Numbered from the stretch's first letter, positions 15,736-24,559 are shown. The stretch is 37,031 nucleotides of DNA from Nitrososphaerota archaeon (GCA_027315065.1 DAHUYT010000019.1:1-37031); one strand, 5' to 3'. The notes: generated from the sequence alone by a model not told the origin. Numbers and translations are program-made.

Positions 15736-16692
15736 CTAGCCCTTCTTGGAGATCTTAATTGCTTGAACAGGGCATACATTCTCACATGCCAAGCAGAATA
15801 TACAATCTGGTTCTCTTGCCATCAACGGTTTCTTCTCAGATGATGGATTACCTTGGAAATCGGCCCATTCGTAAACCTTGACGGGACAAGCGTCAATACA
15901 TGCACCGTCCCCTATACAGACATCAAAATCTACTGAGACAAACTCACCCCATATGCCCAATACTTCATTTCCTTTTCGTGGCCCGAATATCTTGATCTTG
16001 TTGCTACTTGATGGAGCAGTAAACGTTTCAGTTACTTTGAGCTTTGACTTGAATTCTACGTCTATTGGACCCTGCTTTGCTCCGGATGGAGTTTCTATTT
16101 CCACTGGTTGTTGTGCCACTTGCCCAGGCGGAGGAGCAGCTGGCTTTGGTTTTGGCTTGGCATTTGGAACTATCTGTGCCAGAGGGGTCATTTCTTCCAG
16201 TTCTTTAATAGCAATCTCGGGTTCTACTTGTTTAGTTTTCACAATATGTTCAATCATCTTGTCAGCAAGAACACTATTACGCAGTATAGTATCAATCATC
16301 ATCTTGGCATTTGCATCGGCTTTTCTTCGATAATCTTTTACCCATAGACCGTCACCGTATTTCTCAATTGGATAGATTTGATATATCATATCAACCACCT
16401 CTCCAGTTACAACTTCAACTTGAACTTCAAGTTCAATCTGTTTGTAACCTCGATCATCCGGATCTGGCATATTCTCTTCTTTCCAGTGATATGTCGCATA
16501 AACTCTGTCAGCAAATTTATCCATGACAAAAACTTTCTTAAAACCGCTAACGATAGAATCTATTTCATACTTGTCTTCTAATTTTACTGGTAGACGATAA
16601 AGGCCTAGTTTATAGCTGTGTAATGGATAAATCCCCCTCTTTGAGGTTGCAGACTGAACCGAGTATACTTTGTCTTTTAGAAGAAGAGACAT
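15736..16692 (-). CDS. Long ferredoxin: unknown N-terminal domain, Pro-rich linker, seven-cysteine ferredoxin
   Basis: A 318-residue protein. Residues 1-170 form a soluble alpha/beta domain of unknown function (YGDGLWVKDYRRKADANAKM is a strong feature). Residues 175-200 are a Pro/Ala linker. Residues 230-318 are a ferredoxin with C259, C265, C269 and C297, C300, C303, C307. As in the ferredoxin at 6316-6810, the first site lacks one cysteine, which suggests a [3Fe-4S] plus a [4Fe-4S] cluster. The two ferredoxin domains share GIWGEFVSVDFDVCIGDGAC-like sequence, so they are paralogues. A tethered domain suggests docking to a particular redox partner (inference). It is followed upstream by an unknown gene and a rhodanese. 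Confidence 0.85.
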   Translation of the reverse strand: MSLLLKDKVYSVQSATSKRGIYPLHSYKLGLYRLPVKLEDKYEIDSIVSGFKKVFVMDKFADRVYATYHWKEENMPDPDDRGYKQIELEVQVEVVTGEVVDMIYQIYPIEKYGDGLWVKDYRRKADANAKMMIDTILRNSVLADKMIEHIVKTKQVEPEIAIKELEEMTPLAQIVPNAKPKPKPAAPPPGQVAQQPVEIETPSGAKQGPIDVEFKSKLKVTETFTAPSSSNKIKIFGPRKGNEVLGIWGEFVSVDFDVCIGDGACIDACPVKVYEWADFQGNPSSEKKPLMAREPDCIFCLACENVCPVQAIKISKKG

Positions 16693-16728
16693 GATATCAT
16701 TATTAGAAAAAGTCTTTAAAAACTCTTC

Positions 16729-17061
16729 TTAATAATCAGGGCAGGTCTCCTCACGGATCTTCCTGTATCTTTCATCCATCTCTTTGGCATACTCTAGTAC
16801 CTTCTCAAAAGTATACTCAACCTTAGGAAAGAACCATCTTATGCCCACTTTGTGACCGATGCCATCCATATCATAGATCATCCCTTTTTCTGAGATTGTA
16901 TTGTATTTTTCATCTATTGATCGTTCTTGCACTGTAAGGCCTCGCTTGGTTTTGTCTTCCATGATAAAATCAGTGGAGCTATCCCTTATTGTATAGAATA
17001 TGCCTTTGTTTAATACAGGAGGTTCCTGATCTGATTCATTATTTTTCAATTGGGTTTCCAA
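16729..17061 (-). CDS. Unknown protein co-encoded with a sulfurtransferase
   Basis: A 110-residue acidic/basic soluble protein without recognised motifs; features include IRWFFPKVEYTFEKVLEY and a single Cys near the C-terminus (ETCPDY). Its start overlaps the end of the rhodanese gene by 23 bp and a ferredoxin gene follows 36 bp on, so the three are probably one operon. The overlap makes the exact start uncertain. Confidence 0.55.
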   Translation of the reverse strand: METQLKNNESDQEPPVLNKGIFYTIRDSSTDFIMEDKTKRGLTVQERSIDEKYNTISEKGMIYDMDGIGHKVGIRWFFPKVEYTFEKVLEYAKEMDERYRKIREETCPDY

Positions 17062-17884
17062 TCATATTACCCCACTCAGTCCAAGAGCCATCATAGTTCC
17101 TGACTTGCGGATATCCCAGAAGGTACTTTAGGACAAACCACGAATGAGATGATCTCTCTCCTATTCTACAGTAACAAATTACGTCTTTATCTGGTGTAAC
17201 TCCTTTGGGTTCATAATTCTTCTTTAATTCATCAATGGTTTTGAAAGTTCCATCAATGTCATTTACAGCTGTTGCCCACGGAATATTGTGTGCATTTGGA
17301 ATATGTCCTCCCCTCTGAGCATGTTCCATAGGATATTCTGGTGGAGCCGTAATCTCTCCTGAAAATTCTTTCGGGGAGCGTACGTCGACTAGAACAGTGT
17401 CTGTTTTACCAATCGCGCGTCTCACATCAAACAGATAAGCTCTCATTCCTTCGTTAGGTGGTTTTGATACATATTTTGTTTTTTGAATTTGCGGTTCTTC
17501 TTTTGTGTATGGCTTTTTCTCCATTTCCCACTTTTTCCTGCCACCGTTCATGATCTTTACTTTTTCATGCCCATAATACTTGAATATCCAAAAAACAAAA
17601 GCTGCAAACCAGTTATTAAAATCACCATAAAGAATTACTTCAGAATCAGGAGTTATTCCATTTCTTGACATTAATTCTTCGAATTGTGATTTGTTAATTA
17701 TGTCTCGTGTCACAGGATCATTAATGTCTCTCTTCCACCAGATTAAACTAGCATTTTGAATATGTCCCTGCCTGTATGCATTCTCTGGATCATAGTCAAC
17801 TTCAACAATCTTAATTGAGTTATTTCCTAGGCTTTTTGCCACTGCTTCAGTATCTGTTAAAACTTCAGGATGTGCGTAATTCAT
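17039..17884 (-). CDS. Two-domain rhodanese (thiosulfate/3-mercaptopyruvate sulfurtransferase)
   Basis: A 281-residue protein with an inactive N-terminal rhodanese domain (about 1-125) and an active C-terminal one (150-275). The active loop has C239 in CRIGERSS; the CRxGxR pattern favours thiosulfate over mercaptopyruvate. It would move sulfane sulfur onto acceptors via a Cys persulfide. A downstream unknown gene and ferredoxin suggest a role in sulfur or Fe-S metabolism. A second, shorter two-domain rhodanese lies at 19252-20010. Confidence 0.9.
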   Translation of the reverse strand: MNYAHPEVLTDTEAVAKSLGNNSIKIVEVDYDPENAYRQGHIQNASLIWWKRDINDPVTRDIINKSQFEELMSRNGITPDSEVILYGDFNNWFAAFVFWIFKYYGHEKVKIMNGGRKKWEMEKKPYTKEEPQIQKTKYVSKPPNEGMRAYLFDVRRAIGKTDTVLVDVRSPKEFSGEITAPPEYPMEHAQRGGHIPNAHNIPWATAVNDIDGTFKTIDELKKNYEPKGVTPDKDVICYCRIGERSSHSWFVLKYLLGYPQVRNYDGSWTEWGNMIGNPIEK

Positions 17885-17984
17885 AATGTCTTTCTAATTG
17901 AGTTACAAAGACGGTTCTTAATATTTTATACTTATCAGACACACATCATATGCTTTTTAAGCTAAATTAGAATATCATTCTTTA

Positions 17985-18800
17985 TTGGATCTCGATAATG
18001 TAGCTGTTGTCAGTAAAGTCGGTTCAAAAGAAGCAGAAGATGCCGCAAAGAAAGTGGCCAAGAAACTACTTGGAAGAAAAATAACAGTGCATACAGTTTC
18101 TCCAGTTCAAGTAGAAGGAGCCAAGAAGGTAGATGAGTTGGAAGATCTCAAAACGGCAAAGCTTGATCTTACAATTACACTAGGCGGAGACGGTACCACT
18201 CTACGCACCTTCAGATATTTAGAAAACGAGACTCCAAATTTGGCCATTAATGTGGGAGGCAATAGAGGGATTTTATCAGAAATAACGATGCAGGAAATCG
18301 ATACTGCGATAGAGCAGATAATATCAGGCAACATACTTCTTGATAAAAGGATCCGCGTAGTTGCCTCTTGTGCGGGTCAGGAATTTCCTCCAGCACTAAA
18401 TGAGATATACGTTAACAGACAAAATCTAACCAAGACGTCGCTTTTTGAGATAAGATTCCAAGATGATACGGTCACACAAAGAATGGACGGCGTCATAATT
18501 GCAACTCCAAGTGGTTCAACCGGGCATTCGTATTCTTTGGGAGGTCCAATTCTGCATGAAAGCTTGGGTGTTTTAATAATAACACCAGTTGCACCAGTTA
18601 ACAAACTACCCTCCATAGTAGTACCTGATGAAAAAATCGAGATAATAGGTAGTCATGATTCCAACATAATCATGGATGCTCAAGTAATCAAGACTGCAAG
18701 ATTTGAGGATGTTATCACAGTAAAAAAATACAAAAAACATGCAGTGTTTGTAAGACTAAAGAAAAGGGGCCTGAGACAGATGAGCAAGCTTGGCTTCTAG
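17985..18800 (+). CDS. nadK: NAD kinase
   Basis: A 271-residue enzyme producing NADP from NAD with ATP or polyphosphate. The GGDGT motif (about 66-70, LGGDGTTLRTF) is present, followed by NVGGNRGILSEI, the NE motif in LNEIYVNRQN, and the glycine-rich loop TPSGSTGHSYSLGGP. Starts at TTG 17985. It overlaps the Nob1 gene by 11 bp. Confidence 0.95.
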   Translation: MDLDNVAVVSKVGSKEAEDAAKKVAKKLLGRKITVHTVSPVQVEGAKKVDELEDLKTAKLDLTITLGGDGTTLRTFRYLENETPNLAINVGGNRGILSEITMQEIDTAIEQIISGNILLDKRIRVVASCAGQEFPPALNEIYVNRQNLTKTSLFEIRFQDDTVTQRMDGVIIATPSGSTGHSYSLGGPILHESLGVLIITPVAPVNKLPSIVVPDEKIEIIGSHDSNIIMDAQVIKTARFEDVITVKKYKKHAVFVRLKKRGLRQMSKLGF

Positions 18801-19290
18801 GGTTTTAGATGCTACCTCTTTCTATGCAGGAATACCATTTGCATCACAGGATATTAGCTATACCACATCGCTAGTTCTTGAAGAAGTTAAGCATATCAAA
18901 AAAAATCAAGGTGCAATAACAGTTCTAATTGAATCAAACAGACTAAAAATTATTGAACCTGAAAGAAGATTTATTGAGATTGTACTTAGGAAAGCAGAAG
19001 AGACTGGTGATCATCAGTATCTTTCCAAAGAAGACGTTTCTGTTGTTGCGTTGTGTTTGCAGCTAGAAGGAGAATTGATGACAGATGATTTTGCTGTTTC
19101 AAATGTAGCACAACACCTGAATTTGAAAGTAATTCCAATCATGACAAAAGGTGCAGACAAGATAAGTTGGATTTATTTTTGTCCTGGTTGCAAATCAAGT
19201 TTTTCAAAAGTATCTATTTGTCCAGTATGCGGTAGCAAGATAAGGCGTAAATCATCCAAGCGACAGTCTTCGTCCTATCCAATCAGATAA
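18790..19290 (+). CDS. nob1: Nob1-type ribosome-maturation endonuclease (PIN domain plus zinc ribbon)
   Basis: A 166-residue protein starting at TTG. The PIN domain has D7 (LDATSFY), E31/E32, D82 (LSKEDVSVV) and D99/D100 (LMTDDFAV), the acidic set that binds metal. A zinc ribbon follows with C131xxC134 and C144xxC147. Nob1 cleaves the 3' end of 16S rRNA precursors. It follows nadK in an overlapping frame. Its last 39 bp overlap the convergent rhodanese gene, so the basic/serine-rich tail (KSSKRQSSSYPIR) is antisense to that enzyme's C-terminus. Confidence 0.88.
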   Translation: MASRVLDATSFYAGIPFASQDISYTTSLVLEEVKHIKKNQGAITVLIESNRLKIIEPERRFIEIVLRKAEETGDHQYLSKEDVSVVALCLQLEGELMTDDFAVSNVAQHLNLKVIPIMTKGADKISWIYFCPGCKSSFSKVSICPVCGSKIRRKSSKRQSSSYPIR

Positions 19291-20010
19291 TGAGCCATCA
19301 TACAGCCTGACATTTTCATAACCTGCAATCTTAAGCTGAGTGAACACATTTGCTGCTCTATGGCCAAGCGTACAATAGCACACGAGTTCTTTGTCTTTTG
19401 GGATTTTCTGTTCTTCAAATATCTTTACAAGCTCGTCTTTTTCTTTGAAAAGAGAACCCTTTTCTCCAACACCTTCGGTAAAAGGAAAAAGTACAGAGTT
19501 TGGTATTCTGCCTGCCATATACTCCTGAGGGGATCTAGCGTCAATGATAAAAGCCGAATCGATTCTCTTTTGAAGTTCTTCTGCCTCTATTCTAATATTA
19601 GGATTTATTTTCGGTATGAAGGTAGCAGGATTTGGTTTGTAGACTTCCTTTGTGATTGCAAGTCCCTTTTGGTGCCAACTTCTAATTCCAATGTCGAGGA
19701 TCTTTGTTTTTTCATGCCCATAGTATAACAAAGTCCAAGCTATCCTAGCTGCAGACGGATCCATGTAGTCACCATATATTACCACGGTTTTTGTCTCATC
19801 AATTCCATGAGAACTAAAAATATGTGCTGCATTCTCAGGTTCTAGAACAAGATTTGCACCAGAATCAGTGGTTCTGACTACTTTTTCCACACCAAGAGGT
19901 TGCGACCTTGTTATGTGTGCATATGAATAGGCAACATTTCCTCTGGAATCTAGTATGACTAGGTCTTCGTCATTGTAATGCTCTGCCAGCCAAGAATGAG
20001 AAACTATCAT
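19252..20010 (-). CDS. Two-domain rhodanese sulfurtransferase
   Basis: A 252-residue protein with two rhodanese domains. The N-terminal one (1-120) lacks a catalytic cysteine. The C-terminal one has C213 in CTLGHRA; this loop lacks the second Arg-type pattern of the first paralogue (CRIGERS), so its donor substrate may differ. Its 3' end overlaps nob1 by 39 bp in opposite orientation. About 34% shorter loops than the other rhodanese in the window cannot be measured without alignment, but both share the VVIYGD and SWxxxG elements. Confidence 0.88.
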   Translation of the reverse strand: MIVSHSWLAEHYNDEDLVILDSRGNVAYSYAHITRSQPLGVEKVVRTTDSGANLVLEPENAAHIFSSHGIDETKTVVIYGDYMDPSAARIAWTLLYYGHEKTKILDIGIRSWHQKGLAITKEVYKPNPATFIPKINPNIRIEAEELQKRIDSAFIIDARSPQEYMAGRIPNSVLFPFTEGVGEKGSLFKEKDELVKIFEEQKIPKDKELVCYCTLGHRAANVFTQLKIAGYENVRLYDGSLSDWIGRRLSLG

Positions 20011-20047
20011 TAGTTGTTAGAGTAAAACAGAAGTATTTTATCGTATA

Positions 20048-20734
20048 TCAGATATCATACAAAGTTTTCTGGTCTATTTTTTTGTCATTTTTTATTTCCA
20101 TATCAAGTAGATTTCGTATTTTTTGTGCGCGTGATTCACCCATTCCTTCTATTTTTGAAAGCTCTGCAATGGATGCACTAAAGGAGTTACTTGGAGATCC
20201 AAATTTTTTCAACATTCTCGATGCGAGTTTTTCACCTACACCAGGCAAGCTACATAAAACAGATAATTGTTGGTCATGTATGTTCCCTGACTTTTTTATC
20301 TTTTTAAGAAATGGGCCTTTTAACTTGTCTTGTCTTGCACACATTGCAACTAACAATTTGGCGGTATTTGACGCATTTGGAGTTGGCAAAACGGGTATCT
20401 TAAAATCTAATGCTATAGAGGAAACTGCGCCATAGAAGACTAGCGGGTTTTCGGTAATTTGGTTTATTTCGTCAGTGTCACCCTCTATAATGATTGCCGG
20501 GTGCTCAAAATGTTCCTTTAGCCTGTTACATTGATCAAATAACCGCCCATCAAAAACTGATGAAATAAAATCATGAACACTTTTTCTTTCAACCACTGTT
20601 TCTGAGGCAACTATGTAATCACCTATTAGGAGATTTTTCATTTCTACCTTTACTCCAATTTTTTTTAAAAGATCAGGAATGCCGCTCTTTTTTTCTCGCT
20701 CATCAATTACCATTCGCATGTCTTCTATCTTCAT
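20048..20734 (-). CDS. xpf: XPF/ERCC4-type structure-specific nuclease, helicase-less
   Basis: A 228-residue protein. Nuclease domain with D11-E12-R13, GDY (38-40) and the catalytic E49-R50-K51-S52-x2-D55; then a tandem helix-hairpin-helix region (about 160-212, including LPGVGEKLASRMLKKFG and IEGMGESRAQKIRN). This is the short crenarchaeal/thaumarchaeal form that has no N-terminal helicase, cuts flaps and branched DNA, and usually depends on PCNA. A C-terminal PCNA-binding motif is not obvious. It lies 26 bp behind prefoldin beta. Confidence 0.92.
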   Translation of the reverse strand: MKIEDMRMVIDEREKKSGIPDLLKKIGVKVEMKNLLIGDYIVASETVVERKSVHDFISSVFDGRLFDQCNRLKEHFEHPAIIIEGDTDEINQITENPLVFYGAVSSIALDFKIPVLPTPNASNTAKLLVAMCARQDKLKGPFLKKIKKSGNIHDQQLSVLCSLPGVGEKLASRMLKKFGSPSNSFSASIAELSKIEGMGESRAQKIRNLLDMEIKNDKKIDQKTLYDI

Positions 20735-20760
20735 TAAACTGCTAAAATTTAGTCAGTATT

Positions 20761-21150
20761 TTATTTAGGAGTATCTGTCTTTTGTCCAGTCTGTGCAGTA
20801 GGTCCACGTAACATTTCTCTAATTTTTGTTTCCGATTCTTTGAGATTTTCCTTGAGTCGGGCTTCTTGTTTTGTTATGACAGTTATGCGAGTATTTGCAA
20901 GTTCCTTTTTTTCTTCAAGTTCTGAAATTAGAAGAGGTTTTGTGGATTTGACAAGAATTGAACCGGCTGCCTTGTAAACTGTATCATCATCCCCTGCCTT
21001 CTTTAACGTCTCAAGAGCTCTTTCCGTTTCAAGTTGTTCTGACTCAAGATGCTGTTTTTGAGCCATAATTGACTGAAGATTTTGTTGTAACTGCTGTAAT
21101 CTTCCTACTTGTTCCTGTAACCATGGTGGAATTTGTTCCCCTGAGGACAT
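20761..21150 (-). CDS. pfdB: Prefoldin beta subunit
   Basis: A 129-residue protein with the prefoldin beta layout: an N-terminal coil (LQEQVGRLQQLQQNLQSIMAQ), a beta-hairpin region (YKAAGSILVKSTKPLLISEL) and a C-terminal coil. It joins an alpha subunit in a hexamer that delivers unfolded proteins to the thermosome. Last gene of the SBDS-exosome operon, as in many archaea. Confidence 0.93.
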   Translation of the reverse strand: MSSGEQIPPWLQEQVGRLQQLQQNLQSIMAQKQHLESEQLETERALETLKKAGDDDTVYKAAGSILVKSTKPLLISELEEKKELANTRITVITKQEARLKENLKESETKIREMLRGPTAQTGQKTDTPK

Positions 21151-21173
21151 GCTTGTCCCAGTAGTTGTTTTGC

Positions 21174-21419
21174 TTATATTTTTACCGATTCTATTGCATC
21201 ATTGCTTGTTTGAATCAGACGTAATGTAGAATTCAAGTTGGCACGTAGATGCGCAAGTTCATTAGCATCAATTAGAATTGTCATTTCCTTGTCTAGCAAC
21301 ATCTTTGTCCGAGTCGGATTCTCATCATAAAACTTGTTATCAGTCTCTAAAGACTTGAAGATTGCCTTGTTTTTTTTACCGGCAAAAATTTGTATTTTAG
21401 CGCTATAGTTTGACGTCAT
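21174..21419 (-). CDS. pcc1: KEOPS complex subunit Pcc1
   Basis: An 81-residue small alpha/beta protein with the Pcc1 ending (DANELAHLRANLNSTLRLI). Pcc1 dimerises the KEOPS complex that makes t6A on tRNA. It starts inside the end of the eL43 gene (17-bp overlap). No other KEOPS subunit is in the window. Confidence 0.83.
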   Translation of the reverse strand: MTSNYSAKIQIFAGKKNKAIFKSLETDNKFYDENPTRTKMLLDKEMTILIDANELAHLRANLNSTLRLIQTSNDAIESVKI

Positions 21420-21618
21420 AGGCCATACCAGCTATTTTGAAACCGCATTTCTTGCACACCCATATACCCACTGCTTCCCTACCGAACTGAATTGAGCCAC
21501 AGTCTGGACATCTTCTCTTAGACTTCAGTAGCCTATGTACTGCAGTAAACCTTTTGCGCGGTTTTAATCCATATTTTTGTCCCAAGCCTTTTAGTGAAGC
21601 CCCTTTACCTTTTGCCAT
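21403..21618 (-). CDS. rpl37ae: Ribosomal protein eL43 (L37Ae)
   Basis: A 71-residue large-subunit protein with a zinc ribbon: C37-P-D-C40 and C55-K-K-C58. The basic N-terminus KGLGQKYGLKPRKRF matches the family. It starts one base after the rrp42 stop. Confidence 0.92.
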   Translation of the reverse strand: MAKGKGASLKGLGQKYGLKPRKRFTAVHRLLKSKRRCPDCGSIQFGREAVGIWVCKKCGFKIAGMAYDVKL

Positions 21619-21619
21619 A

Positions 21620-22423
21620 TTACATCAATTGTTCTAGTTTCTTCCTTATTTTTGTTCCCACAGAAAGTGCCATTTCTGAGCACTTGAAAAGTTGATCAAC
21701 TGAAAATCCATCTCCACCACCCTTTTGTAACGCGCAAATATTACCCGCGGAGTTTGTGGTGATAGTGATTCTTGCATCCATACATGCCTCTTCGTCCTTG
21801 GTAGGATCTACAATTATGTAATCATCTATTCTTGCCATAGTAACTGAAACTGGTAATGTCTTCACCGGAGGCTTTGAAGTAACTCCTTCAACTAAAACTG
21901 GCGCTTCATCTTTAATGTCGTATTTTGGAATAGTTGAGGAAAGTACTGCCGATACTGAAGCATATGAGCATGCATCAAAAAGATTTCCATCCGAGTCAAT
22001 AACACTACTATCAATGAATATGCCTACAACAGATTTGTTCTCAATTAAAACAAGTTGGTGTAGATCAATCATTTCAGTCTCTCGTATACCACGATCTACA
22101 ACTCTGGCAAGCTCAATTACATCCTCGCTTGGAGGTCCAGGCTCTACATGAGGATCCGCAAGTGGAAGAATTTCAGCAGTGCAAATAAGAATTCCCTTGT
22201 CCCCCAAGTCAGGAAATGGTTTGTCAGGTTGTATTTTAACTCCTGTAATGACTTCAGTATTTCCTAGCTTTACCCTAGCAGAACCGTTTGCTTTTGGAAT
22301 AACCCCTGTTTCGATGATTAAAGGACGCTGTTCGTCAAGAGCCCTTCCATCCAATCTTTTTCCCTGCTTGAGCAGGTCCAAGATTTTATCTCGTTTTAAT
22401 TTATCAATTATTACTGATTCCAA
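21620..22423 (-). CDS. rrp42: Exosome subunit Rrp42
   Basis: A 267-residue RNase-PH-fold protein. It is the non-catalytic partner of Rrp41 in the archaeal exosome hexameric ring and contributes to RNA binding. Seen: RLDGRALDEQRPLIIETGV near the N-terminus, an IKPDKPFPDLGDKG-like loop and KVGTKIRKKL at the end. The Rrp41 catalytic aspartate region is not conserved here. Follows rrp41 by 2 bp. Confidence 0.93.
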   Translation of the reverse strand: MESVIIDKLKRDKILDLLKQGKRLDGRALDEQRPLIIETGVIPKANGSARVKLGNTEVITGVKIQPDKPFPDLGDKGILICTAEILPLADPHVEPGPPSEDVIELARVVDRGIRETEMIDLHQLVLIENKSVVGIFIDSSVIDSDGNLFDACSYASVSAVLSSTIPKYDIKDEAPVLVEGVTSKPPVKTLPVSVTMARIDDYIIVDPTKDEEACMDARITITTNSAGNICALQKGGGDGFSVDQLFKCSEMALSVGTKIRKKLEQLM

Positions 22424-22425
22424 TT

Positions 22426-23130
22426 TTATTGTACCCCGCTTTCAAAGTATCTTTCAATAAGAGCTCTTCTTTGAATCTCATAGACCTGCCTACAACCGCC
22501 TATGGCTGTTTGCAGGCATGTTTTGTATTCCTCCGATGTTAAAATTCCATCAAGTTGCATTAAAGTAACTTTTCCTGAATTTGGCATTATTGCAACTGGC
22601 ATGTCGGCTTGCCCTTCTTGATCCTCTTCATTGTTGACGTCCAGAACTATTCTATCAGCTACTTTACCTGCTGCACATGCAGATACCAAATCTCTCATTG
22701 GTATACCTGTATCTGCCAATGCAACTGCTGCAGCATCAAGAGCAGCACACCTAGAGCCGCCATCAGCCTGAAGAACCTCCACAAAGACGTCAGTGACAGT
22801 CCTTGGAAAATCTTTCAAGATTAAAGCTGGTTGAAGCGCTTCCTTTAGTACTTTTGATATCTCAATTTCCCTTCTAGATGGAGCTGGATTTTTCCTTTCA
22901 GTTACAGAAAATGGAGACATGTGATACCTACAACGCAAAATTCCAGTATCTTGATTAGCCATGTGTTTTGGATGTACGTCTCGCGGCCCAAAGACACCTG
23001 CAAGTATCTTGTTTTTGCCAAATTCAATGTATGCTGATCCATCAGCATTATTTAGAACACCAACTCTGATCGAAATATTCCTTAGTTGATCTACTCTTCT
23101 CCCATCACATCTAATTCCATCTTCACTCAT
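22426..23130 (-). CDS. rrp41: Exosome catalytic subunit Rrp41
   Basis: A phosphorolytic 3'-5' RNA-degrading subunit of the RNase PH family. Seen: RCDGRRVDQLRNI, FGPRDVHPKH (basic loop for phosphate/RNA), RREIEISKVLKEAL and the acidic stretch with D..QADMPVAI that holds catalytic aspartates. I start it at the ATG at 23130, whose first 8 bases overlap the rrp4 stop (ATGAGTGA). An upstream in-frame ATG (23151) would add 7 residues inside rrp4. Product about 234 residues. Confidence 0.94.
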   Translation of the reverse strand: MSEDGIRCDGRRVDQLRNISIRVGVLNNADGSAYIEFGKNKILAGVFGPRDVHPKHMANQDTGILRCRYHMSPFSVTERKNPAPSRREIEISKVLKEALQPALILKDFPRTVTDVFVEVLQADGGSRCAALDAAAVALADTGIPMRDLVSACAAGKVADRIVLDVNNEEDQEGQADMPVAIMPNSGKVTLMQLDGILTSEEYKTCLQTAIGGCRQVYEIQRRALIERYFESGVQ

Positions 23131-23827
23131 TAATTGTGTCATTATTTTCACCTTCTGGTATTCCTAGCATAGATTTGACTCTTTCAGTCAAGTTAGGTGT
23201 ATGTGCTAGATCATCCACCATTTTTACCGCCTCAATTGCCTTTAATAATCCCTCTGGATCGTCACAAGATACTACAATCCACCCATTTTGGCCTATTGTT
23301 ATAATTGCCTTTGTTGCCATTTCTATAGTTTGGATCATTGAGCCTCTCTTACCTATCAGTCTAGGTACTTTGCTTGGTGCTATCTCTATCAACTCACCGG
23401 ACTCAATTTTACCTAGATCTCTGTCCTGAACCGTCAAAAGCGGATCTCGTGATCTGTCAAAATTTGCTACTCTTGCAGCTACCAAGTCTCCAATGTTCAA
23501 TCTTTGTTTTAATTCATCCTTGGTTGGAGAATAGTCTCTGCCAAAAACATCCTGAGCTGGTAAAAAACCTATAAAACAAGAATTGATGTCAAACTCCCAA
23601 GACAGTGGAGAAGTTCCAACTACTTTTCCTATTACCAAATCATTTGTTTTTGGCACATATACACCTGTTAGTGGGATTACTCTTACAGCATTCTCAAAAA
23701 TTTCAGATATTCCAATACAAGTCGAAATTATTCTGTCGCCCTCTTGGTATACGTTTTGCTCTGGTCTTAATGGTCCTGTTACTATGACATCACCAGGTAT
23801 GACGTATCTTCTTTTTACATCCATCAT
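23123..23827 (-). CDS. rrp4: Exosome cap subunit Rrp4
   Basis: A 234-residue RNA-binding cap protein: an N-terminal strand region (VIPGDVI), an S1 domain (RLNIGDLVAARVANFDRSRD) and a KH-like domain (PRLIGKRGSMIQTIE with the GxxG-type loop IGKRG). It recruits RNA to the Rrp41/Rrp42 ring. Starts with a 4-bp overlap (ATGA) on the SBDS stop. Confidence 0.94.
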   Translation of the reverse strand: MMDVKRRYVIPGDVIVTGPLRPEQNVYQEGDRIISTCIGISEIFENAVRVIPLTGVYVPKTNDLVIGKVVGTSPLSWEFDINSCFIGFLPAQDVFGRDYSPTKDELKQRLNIGDLVAARVANFDRSRDPLLTVQDRDLGKIESGELIEIAPSKVPRLIGKRGSMIQTIEMATKAIITIGQNGWIVVSCDDPEGLLKAIEAVKMVDDLAHTPNLTERVKSMLGIPEGENNDTINE

Positions 23828-24525
23828 TTCGCAACCTCAACAGAAGCAGTACCTTTTGTTACTGAACCCAATCTATCAATCACATTTGCTCTTGCCGCAG
23901 CCGGTATATCTAGTATTACTTTGAGAGATCCATTTGATTGCCATTCTTCCTTCTTCAAAGAACCAAATGACTTCAATACAGAATAAGATTGAGCTGCAAA
24001 TTGTGCAGGTACAACAACTTCAAGTAACATATTTTCCGACTTTAGTGGAATAATTGATCGAAGCTGTTCAACAATCTCCTTGATTTGTTCATCTATGTTT
24101 CTAAATGGATCAATTGAGACTCTAGCATCATCCATTGCTTGTTCTATTCTAAGTGGAGGATGTGGGAGATGGGATCGTGGATCTACAAAGCTTTTTGCGA
24201 TAAAGTCTACAATTTGTTTACGTTTTTCTGTGACCATCTTTCGTCTCTGATCGGTGGTGAGATTGAGGTCACCTTTTTGCAGTATAATCATTGCAATAGA
24301 AATAGGATCTGTTGTTTTGAATGCTTTCATTAGTTTCTCTGTAGATGCCCTTGTACCTTTGTTCGAATCGGAGTATACTTCATCAGATATTAGAACGCCT
24401 GAAATTTCCTTCCTTTTCCCAAGTTTAAACTCAAGAGCCGGATCCGGTTTGACTATAATTTCGAACTTTTCGCCCTCTACAGACAACCTAACAACCGTGA
24501 CTTTATCCATAGTTGATGTATTCAT
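23824..24525 (-). CDS. sbds: Ribosome maturation factor SBDS (Sdo1)
   Basis: A 233-residue protein. N-terminal SBDS domain (VVRLSVEGEKFEIIVKPD), the central helical domain (TTDQRRKMVTEKRKQIVDFIAKSFVDPRS) and a C-terminal ferredoxin-like domain with PPLRIEQAMDDARVSIDP at the junction. It acts in 50S maturation by releasing aIF6 with EF-2. The ATG at 24510 (MDKVTV) may be the true start. First gene of the operon and divergent from rpo3, 70 bp apart. Confidence 0.93.
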   Translation of the reverse strand: MNTSTMDKVTVVRLSVEGEKFEIIVKPDPALEFKLGKRKEISGVLISDEVYSDSNKGTRASTEKLMKAFKTTDPISIAMIILQKGDLNLTTDQRRKMVTEKRKQIVDFIAKSFVDPRSHLPHPPLRIEQAMDDARVSIDPFRNIDEQIKEIVEQLRSIIPLKSENMLLEVVVPAQFAAQSYSVLKSFGSLKKEEWQSNGSLKVILDIPAAARANVIDRLGSVTKGTASVEVAK

Positions 24526-24559
24526 TCTCGGTATTTATCTATACAGAGAAACTCGCTAG

